From the NCBI RefSeq assembly GCF_042663585.1, contig NZ_JBHTAN010000006.1:930001-994000 (forward strand): a DNA stretch of 64,000 nucleotides, read 5' to 3'. How positions within the stretch are numbered: position 1 is the stretch's first letter; every line of letters starts with the position of its first letter. The translations under genes and the position numbers were made by a program. The DNA is from Natranaeroarchaeum sp042663585. GTDB taxonomy: Archaea; Halobacteriota; Halobacteria; Halobacteriales; Natronoarchaeaceae. Below are positions 26,835 to 34,991 of this stretch, piece after piece. Under the pieces are notes generated by a model, which was not told the origin of the DNA, did not search any database, and saw nothing but the letters and a program-made list of their open reading frames with translations.

Positions 26835-27509
26835 ATGAATGTAGATATCGGGACGTATCTCGTAACGCAGGAGGACATCTCAGCGGGCCGACGCACTCTC
26901 GAAATCGTCGAGGATGCGATCGCTGGCGGCGTTGACGTCGTACAGGTCCGGGAGAAACATCGTAGCGCGGCCGACCAGTTGGCGATCGCAGCGGCCCTGC
27001 GAGAACCGACCGCCGATGCCGGCGTCACTCTCGTCGTCAACGACCGAGTCGACGTGGCTGTCGCCGCCGACGCGGATGGCGTCCACCTCGGCGACGACGA
27101 TCTGCCAGTCGCAGTCGCGCGCGAGCAACTCGGCGACGACGCCATTATCGGCCGATCGGTCTCGACGGTCGAGGGTGCCCTGGACGCGGAAGCAAACGGG
27201 GCCGATTATCTCGGCGTCGGTGCGCTCTACGCGACCAGTTCCAAAGACGTCGACGAGGCCGAACAGGCGATCGGACTGGACGTCCTCGCCGACATCGCCG
27301 ATTCGGTCGAGATACCGATCGTTGGGATCGGCGGCGTCACGTCCGAGCGTACGCCCGACGTGATCGAGGCGGGTGCGGACGGCGTCGCCGTCATCTCGGC
27401 GATCACCGCCGCCGACGATCCGGAGGCCGCGACACGGGCGCTCTCCGAGGCCGTCGCCGAAGGGAAGCGCCGCCGTAGTGACGAGGCCGCCATGGAGGGG
27501 TCGGCATGA
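26835..27509 (+). CDS. thiE: thiamine-phosphate synthase
   Basis: ThiE joins hydroxymethylpyrimidine diphosphate and hydroxyethylthiazole phosphate to thiamine phosphate. The 224-residue TIM-barrel protein has the typical YLVTQED start, the VQVREKHRSA substrate motif, LVVNDRVDVAVAADADGVHLG, GVGALYATSSK and the phosphate-binding GIGGVT. I chose ATG 26835 (MNVDIGTYLV) over upstream in-frame ATGs because conservation begins there. Its stop overlaps thiM (ATGA). Together they form a thiazole salvage and coupling unit. Confidence 0.93.
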   Translation: MNVDIGTYLVTQEDISAGRRTLEIVEDAIAGGVDVVQVREKHRSAADQLAIAAALREPTADAGVTLVVNDRVDVAVAADADGVHLGDDDLPVAVAREQLGDDAIIGRSVSTVEGALDAEANGADYLGVGALYATSSKDVDEAEQAIGLDVLADIADSVEIPIVGIGGVTSERTPDVIEAGADGVAVISAITAADDPEAATRALSEAVAEGKRRRSDEAAMEGSA

Positions 27510-28336
27510 CGGTTGATCTGGAGGCCGACCTGGCGGCGGTTGCTGACGGGTCGCCCCTGGTGAACGCCGTCACGAACAACGTCACGGTCAACGACGTCGC
27601 CCAGGTCATCCTGCACTGGGGTGGGCTTCCGGTGATGTCCGACGACGAGCGCGAGGTCGGCGATATGGTCGCCGGCGCACAGGCCTGTCTGCTCAACATG
27701 GGTACCGTCAGCGAAGTCGGTGAGGCGACGATGGTCGAGGCGGGCGAGTCCGCGAACGAACACGGCGTGCCGGTCGTGCTGGACCCCGTCGGCGTCGGCG
27801 CGACACCCACCCGCAACCGCGTCGCGGAGCGACTCGCGGCCGATATCGACGTCGCCGCGATCAAGGGCAACTACGGCGAGATCACCGCGCTGACCGGGGA
27901 AGACGCCGACGTCCGGGGCGTCGAATCTGTCGGCGAGTACAGCGACATCGCGACGACCGCAGTCGCGTGCGCACAGAAGTACGACACGGTCGTCGTCGCC
28001 TCCGGCGAAACGGACGTCGTCGCGACCGATGAACGCGCCTACGAGGTCACTGCCGGTCATCCCGACATGGGCACCGTCGTCGGCACTGGCTGTATGCTCG
28101 GCGCGTCGGTCGCCACGTTCGCGGGTGCGATAGCGGACACCGAGCAGGCCGCACTTTCCGGGACTGTCGCGTTCGGTCTGGCCGGTGAAGCGGCCGCGAA
28201 CGGCGCGTTCGGCGAGGTCCACGGGCCAGGAAGCTACAACGTCGCGTTCAAGGACGCGGTAGCCGGACTCCGCGATACCGAGTACGATCCGGCGGCCGAC
28301 CGTGTCGAGCAGGTGCTCACTGCCGGCACCCAATGA
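27506..28336 (+). CDS. thiM: hydroxyethylthiazole kinase
   Basis: ThiM phosphorylates 4-methyl-5-hydroxyethylthiazole in thiamine salvage. The 276-residue ribokinase-like protein has NAVTNNVTVNDVAQ at the substrate site, VLDPVGVGAT, AIKGNYGEI and the catalytic anion-hole GTGCMLGA with its Cys. It overlaps thiE upstream and the SDR gene downstream, each by four bases, so all three are one translationally coupled operon. Confidence 0.93.
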   Translation: MTVDLEADLAAVADGSPLVNAVTNNVTVNDVAQVILHWGGLPVMSDDEREVGDMVAGAQACLLNMGTVSEVGEATMVEAGESANEHGVPVVLDPVGVGATPTRNRVAERLAADIDVAAIKGNYGEITALTGEDADVRGVESVGEYSDIATTAVACAQKYDTVVVASGETDVVATDERAYEVTAGHPDMGTVVGTGCMLGASVATFAGAIADTEQAALSGTVAFGLAGEAAANGAFGEVHGPGSYNVAFKDAVAGLRDTEYDPAADRVEQVLTAGTQ

Positions 28337-29106
28337 CGGGCGACGGCGAGACGGCTGACGAGGATACGACAGATGATCCCGTCGCGCTGATCACCGGGGC
28401 GAGTCGGGGCATCGGTGCGGCGACCGCGACTCGTCTGGCCAGCGACGGCTACGACCTCGTGCTCGCGTCGCGGACGGAGAGCGACCTCCGGGCAGTCGCC
28501 GACCGAATCACTGCAGAGCGTGGCGTCGAGGTTCGGGTCGTCCCGACCGACGTGACTGATCCGGCCGCGGTCCAGTCGCTCGTCGATGCCACCGTCGAGC
28601 GGTTCGGCCGACTCGACGCCGTCGTCGCCAACGCCGGCACCGGCGAGCAACGAAACCAGCCGATAGACGACCTCCCGCTGGCGGAGTATCACGCCGTCCG
28701 GGCGACGAACGTCGACGGGGCGTTCTACACCGCCCGGGCCGCGCTCGAACCGCTCCGCGAGTCGGGCGGTACGCTGGTGTTTCTGGGCAGTTTCAAGGCG
28801 AAGTACCCCAGCACGTCGACACCGGTCTACGCGGCCTCGAAGTGGTGGCTCCGGGGGTTCGCCCATAGCCTCGCCGGGCGCGCCGGACCCGACGGTGTCG
28901 CCGTCTCGTTGATCAATCCCTCCGGCGTTCCGACCGAGTTCGCCCGCGAACGGCGCGAGACGACCAACGTCGAGCGGCTAGACCCCGACGAGGCGATTTC
29001 CGCGGACGACGTTGCGGACGCCATCGCCACGGCCATCGGACAGGACGCGCCGGGCGCGATTACCGAACTGGATCTGTTCCGCCGGGACATCCACGAGCGG
29101 TTCTGA
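28333..29106 (+). CDS. short-chain dehydrogenase/reductase
   Basis: This classical SDR of 257 residues has the cofactor motif TGASRGIGAA, the NAG motif (VANAGTG), a Ser before the YAASK catalytic pair and the expected C-terminal helix. It is the third cistron of the thiE-thiM unit. Whether it acts in thiamine metabolism or is only co-transcribed cannot be told; the substrate is unknown. Confidence 0.82.
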   Translation: MTGDGETADEDTTDDPVALITGASRGIGAATATRLASDGYDLVLASRTESDLRAVADRITAERGVEVRVVPTDVTDPAAVQSLVDATVERFGRLDAVVANAGTGEQRNQPIDDLPLAEYHAVRATNVDGAFYTARAALEPLRESGGTLVFLGSFKAKYPSTSTPVYAASKWWLRGFAHSLAGRAGPDGVAVSLINPSGVPTEFARERRETTNVERLDPDEAISADDVADAIATAIGQDAPGAITELDLFRRDIHERF

Positions 29107-29166
29107 GCCGTCACCGTCGGCCCGTCGTGCAAAGCCTGATAAATTGGGGGTGACCAGTAGCAGGTA

Positions 29167-30210
29167 ATGGAGACACGTCATCGCGTCGTCGTGGGCGACG
29201 CCCGGACGCTCGCCGAACTCGACGACGACTCCGTCGAACTCGTCGTCACGTCGCCACCGTATCCCATGGTGGAGATGTGGGACGACCTGTTTGCGGAGCT
29301 ACGGCCAGAGGTCGCGGAACTGCTGGAAGAGGGCGACGGACAGGCGGCCTTCGAGGCGATGCATCAGGCTCTGGACACGGTCTGGGCGGAGGCACAGCGC
29401 GTGCTCGTCGACGGGGGCATCGCCTGCATCAACGTCGGCGACGCGACGCGGAAAGTCGACGGCAGTTTTCGAGTGTACCAGAACCACTCGCGGATCGTCG
29501 ATGCCTTCGAGGACCTGGGGTTCGAGCCGTTGCCCGAACTCCTCTGGCGAAAGCCCGTCAACTCCGGGACGAAGTTCATGGGCAGTGGGATGGTGCCGCC
29601 GAACGCCTACGTCACGCTCGAACACGAGTACGTGCTGGTGTTTCGCAACGGCACCGACAGTCGGTCGTTCGAGCCAGGGGCCGACCGGCGTTACGAGGCC
29701 GCGTACTTCTGGGAGGAGCGCAATCAGTGGTTCTCGGACGTCTGGACGGACATCAGGGGTCGCGCGCAAACCCTCGAAGAGGACGAACTCCGGAGTCGGT
29801 CGGCGGCGTACCCCTTCGAGATACCCTATCGACTGATCTCGATGTACAGCGTCTACGGCGATACCGTGCTGGACCCCTTCTGGGGGACGGGCACGACCAG
29901 CCTCGCGGCGATGGTCGCCGGCCGGAACTCCGTCGGCTACGAACTCGATCAGGAGTTCACTCGTCTCTTCGACGAGCAGGTACTGGAACTGCCGGCGCTC
30001 TCGGCCGAAATCGGTGGGGAGCGCCTCGACGACCACCGCGAGTTCGTCGAGAAGCGTCTTGACGACGGCGAGAGCTTCGAGTACGAGTCGGATCAGTACG
30101 GCTTCCCGGTGACGACGAAACAGGAAACGCGGCTCCGTCTCTACGCCGTCGACGAGATCACGGATACCGACGAGGGATACGCGGTGACTCACACGCCGAT
30201 CGAGGAGTAA
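29167..30210 (+). CDS. orphan DNA methyltransferase (TSPPY type), possibly the haloarchaeal CTAG methylase Zim
   Basis: This beta-class amino-methyltransferase of 347 residues has catalytic motif IV TSPPYP at residues 28-33, preceding the SAM-binding DPFWGTGTT (about residues 236-244). That order defines the beta class, which includes many N4-cytosine enzymes. No restriction enzyme is adjacent, so it is an orphan methylase. Nearly all haloarchaea carry an orphan CTAG m4C methylase called Zim, and this protein has the size and motif order I expect of it, but the specificity is not readable from sequence. Confidence 0.78.
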   Translation: METRHRVVVGDARTLAELDDDSVELVVTSPPYPMVEMWDDLFAELRPEVAELLEEGDGQAAFEAMHQALDTVWAEAQRVLVDGGIACINVGDATRKVDGSFRVYQNHSRIVDAFEDLGFEPLPELLWRKPVNSGTKFMGSGMVPPNAYVTLEHEYVLVFRNGTDSRSFEPGADRRYEAAYFWEERNQWFSDVWTDIRGRAQTLEEDELRSRSAAYPFEIPYRLISMYSVYGDTVLDPFWGTGTTSLAAMVAGRNSVGYELDQEFTRLFDEQVLELPALSAEIGGERLDDHREFVEKRLDDGESFEYESDQYGFPVTTKQETRLRLYAVDEITDTDEGYAVTHTPIEE

Positions 30211-30360
30211 ATCGAACCGGCGAGCAGAGCGGATCACAGCGAGCATCGCGGTCGTCGCCCGAATCGGCTGAGACGCGCTCCCCGAAGTTGTAGCTGCTGC
30301 ATCATTTTTACCAATGGTTACACAAGATATTTTTGTAATGGCTTCGAGTGAACAAATACG

Positions 30361-31155
30361 ATGGATCGTCCGTACACTGTCCTCGGTCTGGACCCGGGTG
30401 CCGATCTCGATACCGTTAGATCGGCGTACCGCTCGCTGTTGAAAGAGCACCATCCGGATCAGGGTGGATCGACCGAGGCGTTCTTGCGGATAAAGCGTGC
30501 CTACGAGGCGATCCAGGAGCGCAGCGGGGGCGGTTCGGAGCAGTCTACCTCGGCGACGGCACAGACGAAGACGGCGACGGATGGCGGAGCGACGATACGA
30601 GACCAGAACGCGAACTGGCGGCTTTCGGGCGACGAACGGGTGACCGAACACTCGGATGCGACGCCGATGTCGTGCTGTGCCGGGATCGGCCTCGGACTAC
30701 AGGGCGAGTATGCTACGCTTACCCTCGTTTCGCTCGTCGAGGAGGCCCCGCTCGACGGCATCGCTTGGAACACGGAGGACGACCAACCGAAACGACGGGT
30801 CGCGTATCTTACTGTCGAGAACACGAGTGACCGGCCGTTCCGGTGGCGTGGCACCCAGTCCACGACGTTCGTCGGCACTGATGGCGAGAAGTACGATCCA
30901 TCGAGACGGTTTCGACCCTCGGATACGCTTCTCCCCGACGACTGGCGTGGCTCCGACGTCGAACTCGATCCCGGCGAGACGATGCGGACAGTCGTCATCT
31001 GTGAGCGACTCCCGCCGTCGGTCGGGGTCGGCCGCATCTCCTACACACAGACGTTGTTCGGAGGGGATGGAGAACCAGGCGTTACCGACAGGGAACGCTT
31101 CGCGTTCGCTATCGGGGCGGGCACCAGACCGCAACTGTCCCGTCGGCCCTTCTGA
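30361..31155 (+). CDS. J-domain protein with unknown C-terminal domain
   Basis: Residues 1-65 are a J domain with the diagnostic HPD (LKEHHPDQGGSTEAFLRIKRAYEAI), the element that activates DnaK/Hsp70. The remaining 190 residues form a separate beta-rich domain (LTVENTSDRPFRWRGTQ ... DVELDPGETMRTVVICERLP) that looks like an immunoglobulin-type fold seen in some secreted or membrane-linked proteins. No signal peptide or DnaJ zinc finger is present. It may recruit Hsp70 to a target bound by the C-terminal domain. The gene stands alone. Confidence 0.75.
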   Translation: MDRPYTVLGLDPGADLDTVRSAYRSLLKEHHPDQGGSTEAFLRIKRAYEAIQERSGGGSEQSTSATAQTKTATDGGATIRDQNANWRLSGDERVTEHSDATPMSCCAGIGLGLQGEYATLTLVSLVEEAPLDGIAWNTEDDQPKRRVAYLTVENTSDRPFRWRGTQSTTFVGTDGEKYDPSRRFRPSDTLLPDDWRGSDVELDPGETMRTVVICERLPPSVGVGRISYTQTLFGGDGEPGVTDRERFAFAIGAGTRPQLSRRPF

Positions 31156-31299
31156 GTGCTCACAGAATGCCCTCGCCTTCCCGGAGCATGGACTTTTGGA
31201 AACGCTCTCGCGGCGGTTTCGCTACTCGCGCTCCAATATACGTAACGCCTAAGAGTCGAACGGACCTTTGTGATACTAACATGAACATTGCACATACGC

Positions 31300-33198
31300 C
31301 TACGAGGTGGTTCCGTGGTGGTTGAAATAAAGGAGTCCCGCGTCTCCGAAGAGGAGTTCGCGGATATGGCCGACTTCGTCTTCGAGTATCTCTCTGCAAG
31401 CGTCCAGAACGAGGACGAGGGCGGGCGAATGCGGTGGTACCCGTGGCACAGCGCCGAGTACCGACACAACCACATCCTCAACGTCGTCGAACTCGCGACC
31501 GAGATCGCGCGCAAGGAGGGCGCGGACGTCGACGTCACACGTGTCGCCGCGCTCTTTCACGATATCGCGAAACTCGACGCAGAACAGGACGTCCACGCGG
31601 AGGAGGGCGCGAGTGTCGCGCGCCAGTATCTCGAAACCCACGGGGAGTTCCCCGAATCGTTCGTCGATAACGTCTGCCGGGCCGTGCGGGATCACTCCTA
31701 CCAGGGACCACTGGACGACCTCCCGCTGGAGACCCGGTGTCTGATCGAGGCCGATCTCCTCGACAAGATCGGTGCGAACGGGACGGCGCTGATGTTGCTC
31801 CGGATGGGCTACGAGGCGCGCACCCACATGGATACCGCCGAGATGGTCGAGCGGGTGCTCGAACGCGGGCAAAGCGCCGCCGAACGGGTCGAAAGCGAGA
31901 CCGCACAGGACATCGCACACCGCCGGCTTAAACGCGTACGATGGTTCAGCGAATGGCTCGACGATGAGGTCGCAGCGATCGACCTCGACGATATCGGGGA
32001 GTAAGGTTCCCTTGATCCCCTGACTCATCAGGTGGCTCCGGAGTACGTCGTCGTCCTTGCTCCCGGCACCGGTGTTGAGGACGACGACGCAGTCGTCCTC
32101 GCCCAGTTCGCCCTGTTCACCGAGCGACCACGCTCCGCCGAGCGCCGCACCCGTACTCGTTCCGACCTCCAGCCCTTCGCTCGACGCCGCGGTGACGGCA
32201 CTCTCCAGAATCTCCGGATCTTCGACCGAGACAGCACCGCCGTCCGTGTCTGCCAGCGCATCGAGCACGTGTTTCGAACCCTTCGGTGCGGGTATCTCTA
32301 ACTCGCCACAGATCGTGTCGGGCAGTTCGACGGGCGTGCTCTCGTCCTCGCCAGCGCCCCACGCCTCGGCGAAGGGGGCACAGCCAGCGGCCTGCGCGGC
32401 GTAGAGCGCCGGGAGGTCCTCGATGAAGCCGAGTTCTCGTAGCTCTCGGGCCGCCTTGTGGAAACCGACGATAGAGAGGCCACTGCCCGTCGGCGCGACG
32501 ATAGCGTCGGGGAGCGAGTCGAGTTCCTCGACGACCTCGAACAGCGCCGTCTTGTGCCCCTCGTGGCGATAGGGCGTGTCGAAGGCGGCCAGCGAGTGCC
32601 AGGATTCGCCCTCGATAGCGTCCTCGAACGCCTCGACAGCATCGTCGAAACGCCCGCCCACGACGTTCATATCGCCGCCGTGGACGTTGATCATCGACTT
32701 GTTGGTAAACGGTGTCCGCGAGGGGACGAACGAGTGAGAATCCAGCCCCGCTCGCGCGGCATACGCCGCGGCCGACTGCGCGCTCGCACCGGGGGAGGGG
32801 AGCGCAACGTCGCTTTCACCGTGTCCCTCGGCCGCGGTGAGCGCGAGCGCCTGTCCGCGGTCCTCGATGGATCCCGTCGGAAGCCGCCCATCGTCCTTGA
32901 TCAGCACGCGCCCGACGCCGAGTTCGTCGGCGATTGCCGGACACTCTACCAGCGGCGTGCCGCCCTCGTCGAGGCTCACGGCGCTCTCGCGGGTGAACGG
33001 TAGTAGCTCCCGATATCGCCACTGGGACCGATCCCCTCGGTCGGCGAGCGTCGCCGGATCGAGGTCGATCTCGTCGTACTCGTACTGCGGGTCGAGAACG
33101 CCGCCACAGTCGGGACAGCGGCCAGTCGACTCCTCGGCCGACATCGTCGTGCCACAGTCGAGACACTCTAGCCCGCGAAACGCGTGGGTCGTCTCCAT
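31300..33198 (-). CDS. threonine-synthase-like protein lacking the PLP lysine, with antisense-overlapping extension
   Basis: The first 395 residues (33198-32014) are a clear threonine synthase homologue: N-terminal C4 zinc ribbon (C12, C15, C28, C31), the EGGTPLVECP substrate loop and the fold-type II core. But the Schiff-base Lys of the family motif PTG(S/T)FKDRG is Glu112 here (PTGSIEDRG). The cofactor loop SAGNAGQ is SPGASAQ at 135-141, and PTGGG is PTGSG. It therefore probably cannot do normal PLP catalysis. The normal end LRSHLMSQGI at 32014 is not followed by a stop; the frame stays open to 31300, adding 237 residues antisense to the HD gene. Start ATG 33198 (METTHAF). Confidence 0.75.
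   Translation of the reverse strand: METTHAFRGLECLDCGTTMSAEESTGRCPDCGGVLDPQYEYDEIDLDPATLADRGDRSQWRYRELLPFTRESAVSLDEGGTPLVECPAIADELGVGRVLIKDDGRLPTGSIEDRGQALALTAAEGHGESDVALPSPGASAQSAAAYAARAGLDSHSFVPSRTPFTNKSMINVHGGDMNVVGGRFDDAVEAFEDAIEGESWHSLAAFDTPYRHEGHKTALFEVVEELDSLPDAIVAPTGSGLSIVGFHKAARELRELGFIEDLPALYAAQAAGCAPFAEAWGAGEDESTPVELPDTICGELEIPAPKGSKHVLDALADTDGGAVSVEDPEILESAVTAASSEGLEVGTSTGAALGGAWSLGEQGELGEDDCVVVLNTGAGSKDDDVLRSHLMSQGIKGTLLPDIVEVDRCDLIVEPFAEPSYAFKPAVCDVLCGLAFDPFGGALPAFEHPLDHLGGIHVGARLVAHPEQHQRRPVRTDLVEEIGLDQTPGLQREVVQWSLVGVIPHGPADVIDERFGELPVGFEILARDTRALLRVDVLFCVEFRDIVKERGDTCDVDVRALLARDLGREFDDVEDVVVSVLGAVPRVPPHSPALVLVLDACREILEDEVGHIRELLFGDAGLLYFNHHGTTS
31303..31310 (+). promoter_or_regulatory. 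ribosome binding site deciding the HD-domain gene start
   Basis: CGAGGTGG lies 7 bases before the GTG at 31318 and matches the anti-Shine-Dalgarno core GAGGTG. It favours GTG 31318 (or 31315) over the in-frame TTG at 31288, which has no such site. Confidence 0.55.
31318..32004 (+). CDS. HD-domain metal-dependent phosphohydrolase
   Basis: This 228-residue protein carries the HD signature: HNHILNVVELA supplies the first metal His, ALFHDIAKLD the HD pair, and a later DHSYQGP and EADLLDKIG the remaining ligands. This fits the small archaeal HD hydrolases of unknown substrate (nucleotide or phosphate ester). The start is GTG 31318, supported by a GAGGTG site. The gene is covered on the opposite strand by the open extension of the threonine synthase homologue. 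Confidence 0.82.
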   Translation: MVEIKESRVSEEEFADMADFVFEYLSASVQNEDEGGRMRWYPWHSAEYRHNHILNVVELATEIARKEGADVDVTRVAALFHDIAKLDAEQDVHAEEGASVARQYLETHGEFPESFVDNVCRAVRDHSYQGPLDDLPLETRCLIEADLLDKIGANGTALMLLRMGYEARTHMDTAEMVERVLERGQSAAERVESETAQDIAHRRLKRVRWFSEWLDDEVAAIDLDDIGE

Positions 33199-33336
33199 AC
33201 CCCGAGTTACGACGGGGCGGCCTAATTCCTGTCCATCCCGGCGAATCCGTTGATCGGCGAACACAGATGGACCCGGCGACCCTCGCGACGGATCAATATG
33301 TATGGAATTTTGACCCGGGGGTACTAACGACGAGGC

Positions 33337-34608
33337 ATGTCAGAAGCAAAGCGGGTGCTCGTCGCGGGCGCCGGTCTCGCGGGACTTGTCGCGGCACGCC
33401 ACCTCGCAGAGACGGGCGTCGACGTCGAGGTACTGGAGCGGCGCGACGAGGTCGGCGGGCGCGTCCGAACGGTTCACGAGGACGGCTACACCTTCGACCG
33501 CGGCTTTCAGGTGCTCTTTACGGCCTATCCGGCGGTCCAGCGCGAACTGGATCTCGACGCTCTCGATCTGAGACATTTCACACCCGGGGCCTGTATCGCC
33601 CGCGAGGGCCAGCGCTCCATCCTCTCGGACCCGTTGCGCGACCCGGGTGCGTTCACGCAGTCCCTGTTCAACCGCGAGGTGACCACACGGGACAAGCTAC
33701 GTATCCTGAAACTGCGGCGCGACCTCGCCGAAAAGTCCCACACAGCGATCTTCAGTGGCTCGGATCGGTCGATCCGGGAATATCTCCAAGAACGAGGCTT
33801 CTCCGAGCAGTTCATCGAGAACTTCGCCGCCCCTTTCTACGGCGGAATCACCCTCGACCGCTCGCTCTCGAACTCGGCGCGCGTCTTCGAGTACACCTTC
33901 AAGATGCTGACGGAGGGGCTGATCGCTGTCCCGGCCGACGGGATGGGTGCGATCCCCGCGCAGTTGGCCGACATCGCCCGCGACGCCGGTGCGACGATTC
34001 GCCTCGACGAGACGGTCGAAGAGGTCACGGCGAGCGACGACGGCGCAACGGTGACCGTCGACGGCGATCCCAGAGCGGTCGACGCGGCCATCGTCGCGAC
34101 CGATCCGCCGACCGCGGCCGATCTCACTGATGTCGACACGATCCCGGTCGCTGGCCGTGGCTGTGTCACCCAGTACTACTCGATGCCCGCGAGCAAGAGC
34201 CTCGACGCCGGCAAGCGACTGATTCTCAACGCCGAGAGCGACTCGCCGAACCAGTTACTCGTCAACTCCAAAGTCGCGCCCGAGCACGCGCCGGAGGGAC
34301 GTAAACTGGTCAGCGCAACCTTCCTCGGCGACCGTGAGGAGGCCGACGCACGACTCGACGATATGACTCGCCGGGCGCTCGCGTCGTGGTATCCCGAGCG
34401 TAACTTCCCGGACTTCCGACTGCTCCGGACCGAGCGCGTCCCGTTCGCCCAGTTCCGCCAGCCGCCGGGGTCGCTTTCTGACCTTCCGAACGTCGACGAC
34501 CCGGCGGGCCGGTGCTATCTCGCCGGGGACTACACCCGCTGGTCCGCGATCAACGGCGCGATGGAGAGCGGGAAAGACGCCGCCCAGGCCGTGCTGAGCG
34601 ATCTATAA
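33337..34608 (+). CDS. FAD-dependent amine-oxidase-fold oxidoreductase (protoporphyrinogen oxidase/phytoene desaturase-like)
   Basis: This 423-residue flavoprotein has the N-terminal FAD motif LVAGAGLAGLVAARHLAETG followed by VLERRDEVGGRVRT, the NAD(P)-type Rossmann plus RGG signature of the amine oxidase superfamily. The C-terminal FAD motif is CYLAGDYTRWSAINGAMESG. Relatives include phytoene desaturases and protoporphyrinogen oxidases; there is no carotenoid or heme gene beside it, so the substrate is undefined. It has its own promoter region of about 140 bp. Confidence 0.8.
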   Translation: MSEAKRVLVAGAGLAGLVAARHLAETGVDVEVLERRDEVGGRVRTVHEDGYTFDRGFQVLFTAYPAVQRELDLDALDLRHFTPGACIAREGQRSILSDPLRDPGAFTQSLFNREVTTRDKLRILKLRRDLAEKSHTAIFSGSDRSIREYLQERGFSEQFIENFAAPFYGGITLDRSLSNSARVFEYTFKMLTEGLIAVPADGMGAIPAQLADIARDAGATIRLDETVEEVTASDDGATVTVDGDPRAVDAAIVATDPPTAADLTDVDTIPVAGRGCVTQYYSMPASKSLDAGKRLILNAESDSPNQLLVNSKVAPEHAPEGRKLVSATFLGDREEADARLDDMTRRALASWYPERNFPDFRLLRTERVPFAQFRQPPGSLSDLPNVDDPAGRCYLAGDYTRWSAINGAMESGKDAAQAVLSDL

Positions 34609-34626
34609 AAAAGAGCAGCGCGAGTA

Positions 34627-34648
34627 CCACGGGTCACCGCACCCGTGG
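34627..34648. repeat. left palindrome of the miniature element
   Basis: CCACGGGT and ACCCGTGG pair perfectly around loop CACCGC. It matches the right palindrome at 34966-34987 with the same loop length and a covarying base pair (T-A changed to C-G), which shows that the hairpin is conserved as a structure. Confidence 0.9.
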
Positions 34649-34965
34649 GTGAAGCGCGTCAACTATTGTCCAAATGATTAAGTATCTCGTACACGTTTGT
34701 TCGAGAACGACCAGAAAACGATACGCAAAGTATGGGATTGAAGACCTCAATTCTTTTGCTGGTCGTCCGATGGCATGAAAATGCGGCTCCTCTCAAAACC
34801 CGTCACGAGGCGGTGAGACGGGAGTTGTCGGGTCGTGGTGGAGCGACCGACCCTCACGGAGCAACGTTCGCTTCGGGTGTTTACCCGTGCCGGGCACGAG
34901 CCGTAAGGCGAGTGCGAGGGGGATTAAAGTCTGGTGCTGGTGCAGTGCAGCCCTAAACCCGGACG

Positions 34966-34987
34966 CCACGGGCCACCGTGCCCGTGG
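34966..34987. repeat. right palindrome of the miniature element
   Basis: CCACGGGC and GCCCGTGG pair perfectly around loop CACCGT. It ends five bases before the last base of the metallophosphoesterase gene, so any insertion sits exactly behind that gene's stop codon. Confidence 0.9.
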
Positions 34988-34991
34988 TACT

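Noticed and set aside
34732..34956. possible TnpB C-terminal fragment inside the miniature element
   Set aside because: I could not match it to TnpB by motif (no zinc ribbon or RuvC residues), so only the hairpins are used as evidence.
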